Shown here: one piece after another, positions 9,863 to 19,361 of the stretch | Numbering within the stretch: the stretch's first letter is position 1 | Layout of the letters: every line of letters starts with the position of its first letter | Assembly (NCBI GenBank): GCA_036940085.1 | Contig: JALLBK010000798.1 | Coordinates: 1 to 20,675, forward strand | DNA: 20,675 nucleotides | From: Discostella pseudostelligera | Taxonomy: Eukaryota; Bacillariophyta; Thalassiosirophyceae; Thalassiosirales; Thalassiosiraceae | Direction: 5' to 3' | Made by a program: the position numbers and the translations under genes | The notes under the pieces: generated by a model | Database searches by the model: none | What the model saw: only the letters and a program-made list of their open reading frames with translations | What the model was told of the DNA's origin: nothing

Positions 9863-10394
9863 TTTAGTAAGGATTTTACTAACGAAATGATTACTAGAGA
9901 TTACCGGTACTCATCTGCCTTCCTCGACTGTATTACGAACAATTTAACGGAATTCATTCTTTCCCAGCTATTCTTCCTCACCATCACCATAGTGGCAATG
10001 ACACACAACGCAGCATCTGCCCAACCCTTGATGACGAGGAGACAAGTATAGATTTGCCATGATACAAGAATCAGCAATAAATGGAGGACAAGGACAGATG
10101 CCTTTCCTCCACCCCATCCCCGACCCCTCTGCTCCTATGGTGACTGCCATGCTGTGCAACAGGGCTGCTGTGACTAGAGAGATTAGCAAGCTAGACTACT
10201 AGCGTAGGTGGTACATGTGCTCAACAACTGAGTCAAGTTGAATATGAGGGATGATGAATGAATGGATGAAAATCATAGCAACAGAGGTTGTTTTCACAAA
10301 CAAAGAGGTACCATCACTGAGAGTCCAGTAAACAATACTATGACGGTGCTAATCAACGAAGTACATATGTATTCAACATACCTCTATCTCTCTC
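9863..10394. other. intergenic between convergent genes
   Basis: No gene is supported. A 74-codon minus-strand frame at 9968-10189 starts with TTG and has a Cys-rich end, but no motif or splice signal supports it. Confidence 0.4.
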
Positions 10395-10526
10395 TCAATA
10401 ACGACGCTTCGCCTCGGCAATGCACGTCTTTCTCCACTTCCCCATATCAATCGGATAAGACACCGTCGATGCATTCTCATCCTCCTTCCAAAACTGAGTC
10501 GTTCACACGTTATGAGACGTGTCTCT
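10395..10526 (-). pseudogene. tandem duplicate of the PLRG1 3' coding end
   Basis: This 132-bp unit is a diverged copy of 10527-10667, the last 46 codons or so of the neighbouring PLRG1 gene, in the same orientation and directly abutting its stop codon. Many differences fall at third codon positions (CTT/CTC, ATT/ATA, GTA/GTG, AGG/AGA), with a few amino-acid changes. A deletion of about 9-10 nt after the T-C-E codons breaks the frame relative to the intact copy. The copy also keeps its own in-phase TGA stop at 10395-10397. It is not reached by PLRG1 translation and would be 3' UTR or spacer. Confidence 0.7.
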
Positions 10527-12456
10527 TCAATAACGACGCTTCGCCTCGGCAATGCACTTCTTCCTCCACTTCCCCATATCAATCGGATGAGATACCGTCG
10601 ACGCATTCTCATCCTCCTTCCAAATCTTAATCGTCTTATCGGCCTCACACGTAATAAGACGTGTGCCCGTCAAATCGAACTCCGCCGCGAATATACCATT
10701 CTCAGCATCCAAACTTCCCGGTTGAGCCACGGTAGTGGAGGTTTGGAAGCAATGTCCAGACTTGTAATCCCAAAAATTCATTGTCCCATCATCGGCAGCA
10801 CTAAGTACCACACCATCATCGTTGATCGCCAAAGCATTAATGACAGCCCTATGTCCTGTGAAGTTCTTAATAAATCGTCCATCGGTTCCCACCCACTTCT
10901 TCAAATTGTCGGCAGCACCCGAAATAAAAGTGTTTTCAAACGATGGTTGGGCCAATGCCCGTACTGACTTTTTATGATGAGTGAGTGTCGTCATGCATTT
11001 ACCGGCGGCAAGATCCCATAGTTTGATGGTGGAGTCGTAGGATCCGGTGATGATCTGGAATAGTATGGTTGGTTGTTTTGGTGTGCGGACATCATGTCGG
11101 AAGAGATATGTTAGTGATATTGACTCTCTCTCAAAAACATTATCAACAATGCAACTCCATTCTCTCTCTCTCCACTCTCTCTCTCGGCTTCTATTCATCA
11201 CTCACCTGAGGATCCGTACCCTTGGTCAAAATCGCTCCAACCGTATTATCATGTCCACTCAAACAATGTATCTGATGCTTCGATCTCATATCCCAAACTC
11301 TAGCCACCGCGTCCCGTCCTCCGGTCACCAATATATCCAGTGTGGGATGTAATTTCAATGCAAATACACCACTTAAATGACCATGATAATGTCGAATTAC
11401 TTGATTGGTCTCCAAATCCCAACATTTGATTAATTTGTCTTCGCCGGCAGAGAAGAGGTAGGGATGTCGTTCGCTAAAGGCTAATCCACGTACGGGACTA
11501 ATGTGTCCAGTCAATGTAATCATTAAAGCGTCGGGCGAGGCAGTACAGGCTTTGGCCAAATCGAATAATTTGATGACACGATCGGCACCCCCGGTGGCGA
11601 AGTAGGTGTTGGTGGGATCGAAGGCAACGGAACGGACCCAGCCTAGATGGGAGGAGAGGACGGTGCTTAGTTTCCATGGTGCGTGCCAGGTGGGTGTGGG
11701 GATGCTGGTTTCGAAGGTTGAGGAGCCTGTGCGGTTTACGAGGATGCCACCACCGAGTTTGTTAGGAGTAGCACTTGTCTCATTGCTCCCCCCATTGGTA
11801 CCACTGGAAAATAGGACCATGCTGCTACTATTGCTGGTTGTAGTGTTGGAAGCATTATTCTTCAACAAATCTTGTTCGCGATGGAGGACCAAGCGATCTT
11901 CGTTTCCAGCAATTTTACCAGTTGGACCAGCAGACGAAGAAAATTCTGCACCCCCACCCGAACGAAGCTTCTCCAATGCCTCTTGTTTCAATTCACGTAC
12001 TGCCCGAACTGTGGCTGATGATGCCGATGATGCTGATTTCTTCTCCCCGTCATAATCGTCCATAGTAGCATCACCACTCCAAGCCAGCTTGTCAATTTCA
12101 CCAGGATACAACAATCGAATTTTACGCTCAATATTCAATTTGTGTAGAGAAGAATTCCGATCGTACAATGGGGGCACGAAGGCATGAGTTGCCGCCAGGA
12201 TGCCTTCCGTCGTCGTTGCCGTCTCAGAATCACCGCCGCCGCTGCCGCCTCCCTTCGTCTTGCTTGCACTTGAATTGGAATTGACATTGCTGCTGGCACC
12301 GACACCGCTGCCGCAATCAAAGAGGAGACGAGCTCGTTTTAATGAAGTGTGCGCTGACTGAGGGGCAAGTGGTAATAGTGGAGGTGTAGGTGTAGTTGAT
12401 GATGCCATCGTGATGTTGTTCTGGGGTAGTACGGCGATGTCGGTGGTGGTCGTCAT
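10527..12456 (-). CDS. PLRG1: pleiotropic regulator 1 / Prp46-like WD40 splicing factor
   Basis: There are two exons: 12456-11206 (417 codons) and 11054-10527 (175 codons plus TGA), joined in phase 0 to give 592 aa. The 151-bp intron has CAG|GTGAGT and TTCCAG|ATC borders. PLRG1/PRL1/Prp46 is a core member of the Prp19 (NineTeen) complex, which activates the spliceosome in the nucleus. Residues 1-264 are Ser/Thr/Asn/Gly-rich and end in the pre-propeller [14 protein letters not shown]. Seven WD40 blades follow (about 265-575), with G-H-x-[22 protein letters not shown] and K-T-I-K-I-W-K landmarks typical of this family. The animal proteins are somewhat shorter (about 510 aa), and the extra length is in the low-complexity N-terminus. 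It is divergent from the 12726 gene and converges on the WD-repeat gene. The identification is strong. Confidence 0.93.
11055..11205 (-). other. PLRG1 intron, purine-rich
   Basis: The intron is 151 bp, bounded by GTGAGT (11205) and TTCCAG (11055). On the coding strand it carries GAGA-type repeats (plus strand CTCT runs at about 11153-11186) near its 5' end. It interrupts the gene after the D-P-Q codons of a WD blade linker, in phase 0. Confidence 0.85.
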
Positions 12457-12725
12457 GGTTTGGGCTTTGGATATCTACCTGGTGGTCGGATGACGGATGG
12501 ACCACCTCTCTTCTCGCCATTTTCCATTTTTCGCAGTAGTATGATCGCCACAGTATCGCCAAATCTTCTTCCCGCCAGTGCCCAGCGCGAGATCACACAA
12601 AGATCGCCGCCGCAGACGCACATCATGACCAATGCCCATGAACCATGACGGACATCGGACATCAATAGTCATAGTAGACATTAATATCCCATGCAAACCA
12701 AGGTAGCAGCAGGCAACAAGCAACC
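12457..12725. promoter_or_regulatory. divergent promoter of PLRG1 and the 12726 membrane-protein gene
   Basis: Only 269 bp separate the two start codons, which point away from each other, so both promoters must lie here or overlap the 5' UTRs. An E2F-like box TTCCCGCCA sits at 12569-12577, followed by further GC-rich CGCCGCCG sequence. No TATA box is obvious. Confidence 0.6.
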
Positions 12726-14306
12726 ATGGAAAGCACATCATTGTCCCTCCAACAACGACAATGGGGTAACAACAACACCAACAATACCAATAACCGCAAC
12801 AATCATTCCTCCCTCTCATCGTCGGCTTCCATAACCGCAGCACGCAATCATCCGAATCAAGTTGTTCAACTTCTGCAGCCATCTTATACGCAGTCTAATT
12901 CCAACCCACGTCGACTGGGCTGGGCCACTCTCTTTCTCACTAGTTTAATCTCATGGGGATCGGCAATTGAGGTGACGCACTTTCGGAATGAGCAGACGAT
13001 GCGACGAGAGTATTATGCTTCGATATCAACTGGCAACAATAACATCGAGGGCAATAGCAACAATGGCGTAGTAGCACAGCCACAGCCGACATCCTCCCAT
13101 GGCAACATCGAGACATCATTCGACACTGAAACATCCGCAGATATAGCCAAGATTGCCATCTTTTCCATCACCTCCATCTTCTTACTAACCTTTGTCTATT
13201 TGGCAATTCAGCTATTAATACCCCAACTTGCCAACAATTCACTCACATTCGGAACCAAAATTGAATTCACACTACTTCTACTACTCATTGGATTATCTTG
13301 TACTGCCGTGAGTACTACCACCAATCCTATATATGGGCTGGCTATTAATCCAACTTCGGGGGAAGTTTGTTTTGGTAATTTGTATTATTCAATATGGGCA
13401 AGTTGGATATGTATGTTGACATTAGTATTGTCCTACATTCGAACGGAATATGGAATAGATGTGCTCATGGAAATAAAATTACGAGGTGGGAAACGATTAC
13501 GTCTATGGATTGGTTTGATAATTGTGAATTTATTGGTTATGGCGAGTAGTGCCACTTGTTACGATGCCAAGTGTGGGAATTATGATGATGAGGAGGAGGC
13601 TTCCGACGGAACCGCGAGCAATCAAATTTATTATGACAATAATGTCCAACAAATGGATAATGATCCATGGGTGGAAAGTCGATCGAAGAAATACTGTCGT
13701 AGGGCAGCGTTTGGAGTGAGTGTAGGTTGTATCGGATGTGTGACTAGTTTATCCGTCGTGGCGATGCGATCGGCTTGTACACCGTCAGCAACAATCGGAG
13801 CCACAACAATATCCTCGTCCAACCCGCAAGAGAATATTGGTGGTGGTGGGGATGGCGACAGCAAAACGAAAAAAATCATCTTCGTGGTAGAATGCCTTTC
13901 GAGCTGGACATTGCTGTTCATGAATTGTTTTGCCGTGGCATATCTGACAAGTGAGGGTGGACCCGGTGCACCGATCGGGAATTTGTTCTATGCTACATGG
14001 ATAACCTTTGTTCTGGTCATATTCGTGGCAGTGTCTTGCTTTGGTGAAGTTCAATTGGCCAAGAAGATTTATCAACGTCGATATATGCGGCAGGATAGTA
14101 GTACTGAAAATAATACAATGAGTGAGGAGGGAATGGAAATGAAGGATAACATCAGCAGCTTGAACTTGTCCAGTTATGATCGACGTTTGACTGGAGGATT
14201 ATCTTCTACTAGTGGCTTTGATGATTATGATTCGGAAGATGCACCATCCATGTTCGTTCGATCGATGTGCTCGGGCTCGGTTGTTGAGGTTCAAGTAGGG
14301 GATTGA
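12726..14306 (+). CDS. multi-pass membrane protein, eight predicted helices, function unknown
   Basis: This is an intronless ORF of 526 aa, with ATG in a good context (ACCATGG). I recognise no named family. An Asn/Ser/Gln-rich N-terminus (1-60) is followed by hydrophobic segments at about 64-82, 143-166, 180-198, 219-238, 258-275, 327-348, 383-407 and 420-439. Then comes a charged, Ser-rich cytosol-like tail (445-526). The protein looks internally duplicated: G-N-L-Y-Y-S-I-W-A-S-W-I at about 217-228 matches G-N-L-F-Y-A-T-W-I-T-F-V at about 418-429, each following a Lys-rich turn and one helix. Asn/Ser-rich and Asp/Glu-rich loops (99-140, 285-325) separate the halves. This fits a 4+4 integral membrane protein of the plasma or an internal membrane. 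Transport or sensing cannot be told apart. Confidence 0.8.
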   Translation: MESTSLSLQQRQWGNNNTNNTNNRNNHSSLSSSASITAARNHPNQVVQLLQPSYTQSNSNPRRLGWATLFLTSLISWGSAIEVTHFRNEQTMRREYYASISTGNNNIEGNSNNGVVAQPQPTSSHGNIETSFDTETSADIAKIAIFSITSIFLLTFVYLAIQLLIPQLANNSLTFGTKIEFTLLLLLIGLSCTAVSTTTNPIYGLAINPTSGEVCFGNLYYSIWASWICMLTLVLSYIRTEYGIDVLMEIKLRGGKRLRLWIGLIIVNLLVMASSATCYDAKCGNYDDEEEASDGTASNQIYYDNNVQQMDNDPWVESRSKKYCRRAAFGVSVGCIGCVTSLSVVAMRSACTPSATIGATTISSSNPQENIGGGGDGDSKTKKIIFVVECLSSWTLLFMNCFAVAYLTSEGGPGAPIGNLFYATWITFVLVIFVAVSCFGEVQLAKKIYQRRYMRQDSSTENNTMSEEGMEMKDNISSLNLSSYDRRLTGGLSSTSGFDDYDSEDAPSMFVRSMCSGSVVEVQVGD

Positions 14307-14401
14307 TCATTTGTTTGTCTCTTTGTGAATGATGTTGAACGGACCTTACAACTAGAAGCAAAGAAGAAGGGCAGATGATGAGCTACTATACTTGAACTAG
14401 C

Positions 14402-14830
14402 TGGGCGTGCAAACGGCACACTTGAGTATGACACATACAACCATCCCACCATCTCTTTCGCCGATGCCTCAGCGCAACCGATACTTGGTGGACCTCCACA
14501 ATTTCCTACCTCACGGCACGTCCACGGGGGCTTGGCGATGAGAGAAAATGAATCGATATTCGAATCAGTGTTCAATATGGAGCGCTAACCTGCGTCATAT
14601 GATTGAATATCCCACTCCATAGGTGTAGCACTGTCGATTATGGGTACATAGACGATGCACGGTTTCTATTTCTTTCGTTCGGTTCAGCAACATTCTGCGA
14701 GGATTCACCCGCATCATTAATGACAATGAAATCAAACAATCCACTGTCTTCGAGATAACTTCAGATTCTAAAAATACTAGTTCCGGTTTGATTAAGGTAT
14801 CTGTTTCAGGTACTAATTCACTCTATTGTT
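14402..14830 (-). pseudogene. decayed partial paralogue of the downstream-neighbour CAP gene
   Basis: Three pieces match exons of the 14941-17028 gene in the same order and strand. About 14704-14793 resembles the end of its exon 4 (C-A-A-A-C-C-G-G-A-A at 14784-14793, and G-x-F-D-F-I-V at 14720-14742). A tail ending ATGACGCAG|GTTAGC at 14590 matches the end of exon 5. Positions 14402-14505 match exon 6, behind a 84-bp intron-like gap with a GAGGTAG acceptor. In the exon-6 copy a 2-nt deletion after A-C-C-A-A-G-T-A gives a stop, a 2-nt insertion lies further on, and the 3' donor is ruined (CCAGCTAGT where the intact gene has CCGGGTAAG). Most of exon 5 is missing. This is a tandem duplicate in advanced decay. 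Confidence 0.7.
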
Positions 14831-14940
14831 ATTGGATATTCTATAAGTAGCCAGAAGACAAAGATAAAATGGGCATCAGAAATCGTAGCTCATTCAAACA
14901 CCGCGACTCACACTTCGAAGACGGGTTCGACAGCCTTACA

Positions 14941-17028
14941 CTAATGACACCCATTTGGAGGGCATGCAGGGCCACATGCGGTGAAATCCATCAGCATCGG
15001 TTCCAACCACCAGTCCTTCGCGTTGGTCATATACTTGTTCAGATTGCAATTGCCTTAAATGAGAAAAATAATCAAATGAAGCGTCAGATTAAATATTCGC
15101 CGAGGAACAACGTAGCGACAAGATCTCTCCTTACCCGGACGAGCATAACGGCATACTTGAGTATGACATACGCCACCGTTCTCAATTTCCTTCGAAGCTT
15201 CAGCACATCCGACGTACTTGGTTGACCTCCACAATACCTACCAAAATCACAGGACCATGTGACGCGCAAGTGAGAAATATCCATTGAGGAACAGTGAAAC
15301 AATTTCAATACAATCGCTTACCTGAGTCAGATGCAAGTTCTCCGGGTATAACTTCTCCTCCTCCCTATCGACGAAGCGGGCAACGATGTCATCTGTCCTT
15401 CTCCTCGATGCCCAACTACCAGTACCGGAATTGCTAGCAACGTTCTCGCCGTAGTTGTTATTTGGGTCATGCCACATGCCTTTGCCGCAGCTTGAAAGTA
15501 AGTGCGTAGCCCAAACTTTCGATTCCGCTTCGAGCGAACTGTCCCACGTGAGAGGCACAAAAGTCTTGTTGAAGCGGGTATGCCAAACTCGTCTTTTGTG
15601 GTTATGACTATCCAACCACTCCTTATCTCGAGCACTCATATCCTCAGCTTTCCAGCCAAGATCGATCACCTGCATGAATTCTTTACTTTTGAAGTCACCA
15701 CCGGTGATAATTTCTTTCCACAAACCATCATCTTCGAGGTGTACCTTGAAGTAGCCGTTGCCGTGAGCGCAGCACTGGTGGTTGTGGTTCGAAATCGACG
15801 CAGTCTGATGAGAATGTTTCATTACGGGCAGATGCTCTTCAAAATCAAGAAACGCTTACCATTCCATCACCATTGTTATCAAGCACAATGAAATCATACA
15901 TTCCGCCGGTTTTCAGGCACAATTCTGATGTATCGGTCTCATTCGCGCCGTACTTCTTGGTGCTCCGAGTGACGATTATTCCGGTTTGTGAATCTCGAAC
16001 CGTCCACGATGTGTCTCCGCCATATTTATCGGTCTTGATCACGATCTTGATCTTCCGATCGGATGATGAGCTGCACTGGCTTTGATTTGGTTGTGCGGTA
16101 GGTCGCGGGGAAATAGTGAAGAGATGCACTCGCTTTGCCCATGTTGTCGATGGAAGTGGTGACGAAAATCGCATAATGCCATCGACGAATGCGGTGTACT
16201 TGCCCTCACCCTTTGCACAGCACAATCCATCTTTGGCCTTGTCAAAGATTGTGAACTTATACTTGCCAGGGAGGAGACACTGAACTCCTATTTGGTACGG
16301 ACGGAAGGTGTGGCATGATGAGTCAACGGTCCACCGAGAGCAAATCGAATACCAACATAAACACTCTCAGACTCTTACCGACGTAACGAGTGTTGCCGGA
16401 GAAATCGGAGTTACTCGAAGGACCCGATACTACTTCAGTCCATACGTCACCGTTGAGAACTTGTAATCTCCACGAAGTCTCGTGTCTGCATCAATTCAAA
16501 TGCGATGAAAATTTGAGTGGAAGGTGCGTAGAGATGTAGGTTAGAGAACATACACGCGAGGAAGTGAATCTCCCATGTCAAGACGTACCCGAAATTGTCC
16601 GTTGTGAGGTCGATTTTGAAGTGCCCATTCATATCACCGCATTCGGTCATTATCCTATGTACTTCATGTACCGGCAGCGGCATTTCCTTGAATAGAAACG
16701 GAATGATCGAAATAAGAAGTTGGTGAGCACGGAATGCTCGCGTGAAATGATGAAGCAGACATGGCGTGCGACAATTTCTCACCGGTGAAATTGAATAATC
16801 GCGTTGAGATTCCTCCACTGCAACCTCTAACGTTCGACGAGGAGTAGATCTAAGGTTCGCGTTGACTCGTTCATGATGACTATAGTAGATTCGATCACCG
16901 GTGGCATGTTCAGGCGCTTCCGTTGACACCACATCTCGATCAAAGTGGCTTCCAGCGTCGTTTCCTAACGTTGGATCGGCCAAAGCGAGAGTAGAAAGGA
17001 TAAGGATGGCCAATGCTTGGACTTTCAT
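14941..17028 (-). CDS. secreted CAP/SCP (PR-1-like) protein with two DGxCC repeats, seven exons
   Basis: Exons are 17028-16783, 16686-16589, 16485-16379, 16287-15860, 15774-15322, 15237-15135 and 15053-14941. Introns are 96, 103, 91, 85, 84 and 81 bp, all GT-AG, and every phase agrees, giving 515 aa. Residues 1-17 form a signal peptide (M-K-V-Q-A-L-A-I-L-I-L). Repeat 1 (about 97-184) has E-T-S-W and D-G-L-C-C. Repeat 2 (about 226-315) has D-T-S-W and D-G-M-C-C. The CAP domain (about 341-515) has the usual His/Glu set, H395, E403 in Y-G-E-N, a Glu near 432 and H441 in L-H-L-T-Q-V-L-W, then C-R-Y-A-R-P-G-N and a Cys-rich end. CAP proteins are extracellular, often lipid-binding or pathogen-related. 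No enzyme activity should be assumed. The start ATG is the first codon of the signal peptide. A decayed copy lies downstream. Confidence 0.85.
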
Positions 17029-17415
17029 CGTCGAATTGAAATAATAATTTGCGATATCCGTGAATTATGATGATGTTCATTTGGTTGTTTTGTTTGTTTT
17101 CGGGCGGCATGCAAGTCTCACGGCAGACGTTTTATTTTCCCGCCAAACAAAAAGGCGAGCGACCGACAGACGAAACATCGTCTGTCTGACGACGACCAAA
17201 GAGAGGTAGGTAGGTACCCCTACATTATTCGTCCAATGGATATTATCTCATGTGCAGAGATCGATCAATAGACCGCTCATAAAATTCATCAATACCTGCC
17301 CGAACTGAATTTTAACGTGGCCAAAGCTGGGAAGAATTTATTTCTCGAGCGACCATCTCCGACTCCGACAGTCCTGTTTCAGGTGGCATAAACGAATCGC
17401 TACGTTCACATGAGT
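17029..17415. promoter_or_regulatory. upstream region of the CAP gene
   Basis: This stretch of 387 bp without a gene lies between the 5' end of the CAP gene and the 3' end of the glycosyltransferase-like gene. It holds an E2F-like box TTTTCCCGCCAAA at 17135-17147, about 107 bp upstream of the CAP start codon. It also holds a perfect 9-bp hairpin, GACAGACGA (17165-17173) with TCGTCTGTC (17178-17186), around an AACA loop. The promoter role is inferred from position. Confidence 0.5.
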
Positions 17416-18849
17416 TCATCCTTCAATAGAGCCAACCCGACCAGTGTCCAAATGGCCAACAATCTCCCTCGTTGAGGCATACCACGGTCCCATACTCAAA
17501 ATGTACAAATCAATCGGAAACCGACAGAACCAATCACGTCGCCGTTCTCTCACAACGACTTCCATTAACGACCTTTGAATGTAAAATGCCACCGTTCCAT
17601 GGACGTAGATACACGATGGTGATCGACTCTTCCCTTTCCATTGCGACGGTGATCGATACAATGAATAGAACTCCATTTGTTTATTGTGCGCATGGCATAC
17701 TTCTTCAACGAATTCATATGGGCTCATCAACACAGCGTCATCTTCAATGATGACAAATCCAGTATCGTTTGGATAGGTTGCAAGGAGATGTGAGAAGATT
17801 GTTTGATATACAGCGAAGAGACGATGCTCCCACTTCATTTTCCGACAAAGAAATCGACTCCGGTTCGGGTTCATACTATTCGTCGATGACTCTCCCACTG
17901 CTGTCGATAGATTTAGATGTTGGTTGTCGGATATTACTGTAGCAATCTGAAGTGCACCCCCGCTTAGTGCATACTTGTTGCTCATCTCGAGTGTATTGAT
18001 ACGTTCCAAATGTATCGGCATGCTGTGTTGTGGATCAAGGGCATTGCCATTCTTCCCAACGGAGTAAATTTGATGAAGTGCGGTCATCCAGTCATCGTAG
18101 GTATCCTCGTCTTCATCTCTCGCACCAATCATGAACATCCGTGGCATTGCGACATCGTTTTCGTGATCGCTTTTGCAATTCCATGCACCTGCATTCAACG
18201 ATTGATTCGCTGCACTGTCGCTATTCCCCAAGTTCTCATCATGTCGGTGTGGAAAGATCGGACATAACATTCCATAGTACGGCTTTAATAGATCAGACGC
18301 TAGATGATCAAGCGGACCCTGGTATTCTCGTACATATGCATCAAGCTGATGTAGAAATGTGAATGAGAATGAGACCATAATAATAATTGTAGCTCCGATG
18401 AAAAATGTTGATGACGGTCGTCGTCGTGATGGTTTGCATTGTTGTTGTTGTTGGTACATTCGATGCGACGCACATCCATTCTTCAAGCAGTCGCTGCTTT
18501 GGAAACACGCTTTCAAATAATTCCGAAGCTGCTGCTTTCGTCGGCAATGGCAATGACAACCAGATAATATTATGGACTGACTGTTTCTATTGCAATTGTG
18601 TTCGTCGGTGTCGGCATTCTCGCCAAAGGTGGTAGTACCGCTGCCGCTGCCGCCACCTCCACCAACACAAGAAGTAGATAAGCCGAATTCATCGGATTTA
18701 TTATCAAAATCAATATCGGTATTGGTCGATGAATCTTCACGCTGGTGATTAGTAGTAGGCTTAAATTTATNATCGGTATTGGTCGATGAATCTTCACGCT
18801 GGTGATTAGTAGTAGGCTTAAATTTATCTCGTCTCGCCCGATGGGTCAT
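17416..18849 (-). CDS. type II membrane glycosyltransferase-like protein
   Basis: The frame is open from 18972, but the first ATG is at 18849 (M-T-H-R-A-R-R-D), giving 477 aa. The codons before it may be 5' UTR or follow an unseen exon. Features counted from that ATG: a polar, Cys/His-rich N-terminal region, one membrane span (about 145-167, F-F-I-G-A-T-I-I-I-M-V-S-F-S-F), and a lumen-facing remainder. A glycosyltransferase-type core follows with G-F-V-I-I-E-D-D-A-V at about 364-373 (acidic metal/nucleotide-sugar motif), Y-V-H-G-T-V-A-F-Y-I, P-I-D-L-Y-I and a closing G-P-W-Y-A-S-T then G-H-L-D. Topology and motif fit a Golgi or ER enzyme of the GT25-like or similar EDD group. The donor, acceptor and family are not certain. 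A 57-bp direct repeat containing one N lies in the N-terminal part. Confidence 0.65.
   Translation of the reverse strand: MTHRARRDKFKPTTNHQREDSSTNTDXKFKPTTNHQREDSSTNTDIDFDNKSDEFGLSTSCVGGGGGSGSGTTTFGENADTDEHNCNRNSQSIILSGCHCHCRRKQQLRNYLKACFQSSDCLKNGCASHRMYQQQQQCKPSRRRPSSTFFIGATIIIMVSFSFTFLHQLDAYVREYQGPLDHLASDLLKPYYGMLCPIFPHRHDENLGNSDSAANQSLNAGAWNCKSDHENDVAMPRMFMIGARDEDEDTYDDWMTALHQIYSVGKNGNALDPQHSMPIHLERINTLEMSNKYALSGGALQIATVISDNQHLNLSTAVGESSTNSMNPNRSRFLCRKMKWEHRLFAVYQTIFSHLLATYPNDTGFVIIEDDAVLMSPYEFVEEVCHAHNKQMEFYSLYRSPSQWKGKSRSPSCIYVHGTVAFYIQRSLMEVVVRERRRDWFCRFPIDLYILSMGPWYASTREIVGHLDTGRVGSIEG
18715..18827. repeat. perfect 56-bp direct repeat separated by a single N
   Basis: Positions 18715-18770 and 18772-18827 are identical over 56 bp, with the only ambiguous base of the window (N, 18771) exactly between them. 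The period is 57 bp, so the repeat adds 19 codons in frame to the glycosyltransferase-like gene. Identical sequence on both sides of an N is what unmerged overlapping contig ends look like. A true recent tandem duplication is the alternative. Confidence 0.85.
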
Positions 18850-19361
18850 TATTGCGTCCCCCCGGTGGGCATAATAGACACTCGTAGCAGTAGCATTGCG
18901 GCCATGGTCATGCGTTGTTCGTTCGGCAGTGGCTGGCAGTTGGCTGCAGGCAGTGGCACCTTCCACCTTCCTTCACAAGTCATGCAAGTTGAGTACAGTT
19001 AGCGATAATACTGGTAAAGATATCACTTCCCGCCAAAATTTAGTTCATCTTCCCGCCAAAATATTGACTTCCAGCTCATCACCATCACGCTTCACGCCCA
19101 ATCATCCACCACATATGTACATGACGGCCGCCGCCCGCCCCCGCCCCCGCCGCCTATGATATGACATATGACATAATAACCACCTTCCAAGCCAAGTCCA
19201 ACATAATACAGCCGCTCACATAATTTAATACTATTGTGGTGGCAGTGCCAAATTCGGACAATAATTTTCCAATCGCTGGCACGCAACCTCAACCTGACGC
19301 TGACGACCAACAATGGTGTTGGTGATGGAGATGGGGCATCCACTTCTTCGTCATCTTCATA
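18850..19361. promoter_or_regulatory. divergent promoter with two E2F-like boxes
   Basis: The region lies between the start codons of the glycosyltransferase-like gene (minus) and the rhamnosidase-like gene (plus). Two near-identical boxes, CTTCCCGCCAAAAT at 19026-19039 and 19049-19062, lie 23 bp apart in the same orientation. A CCGCC-rich tract is at about 19127-19153 and TATGACATATGACATAAT at 19156-19173. No coding frame across the region is convincing. Confidence 0.55.

Noticed and set aside
9968..10189. Cys-rich minus-strand frame
   Set aside because: It begins with TTG, and no splice signals, domain or neighbours support it.
10373..10648. Arg-rich minus-strand ORF spanning both PLRG1 tail copies
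   Set aside because: It is a frame-shifted reading of the 132-bp tandem repeat. Its internal duplication only reflects the DNA repeat.
15502..15891. Plus-strand ORF over the CAP gene
   Set aside because: It is a shadow of exon 5, whose minus-strand reading carries the CAP signatures and clean splice sites.
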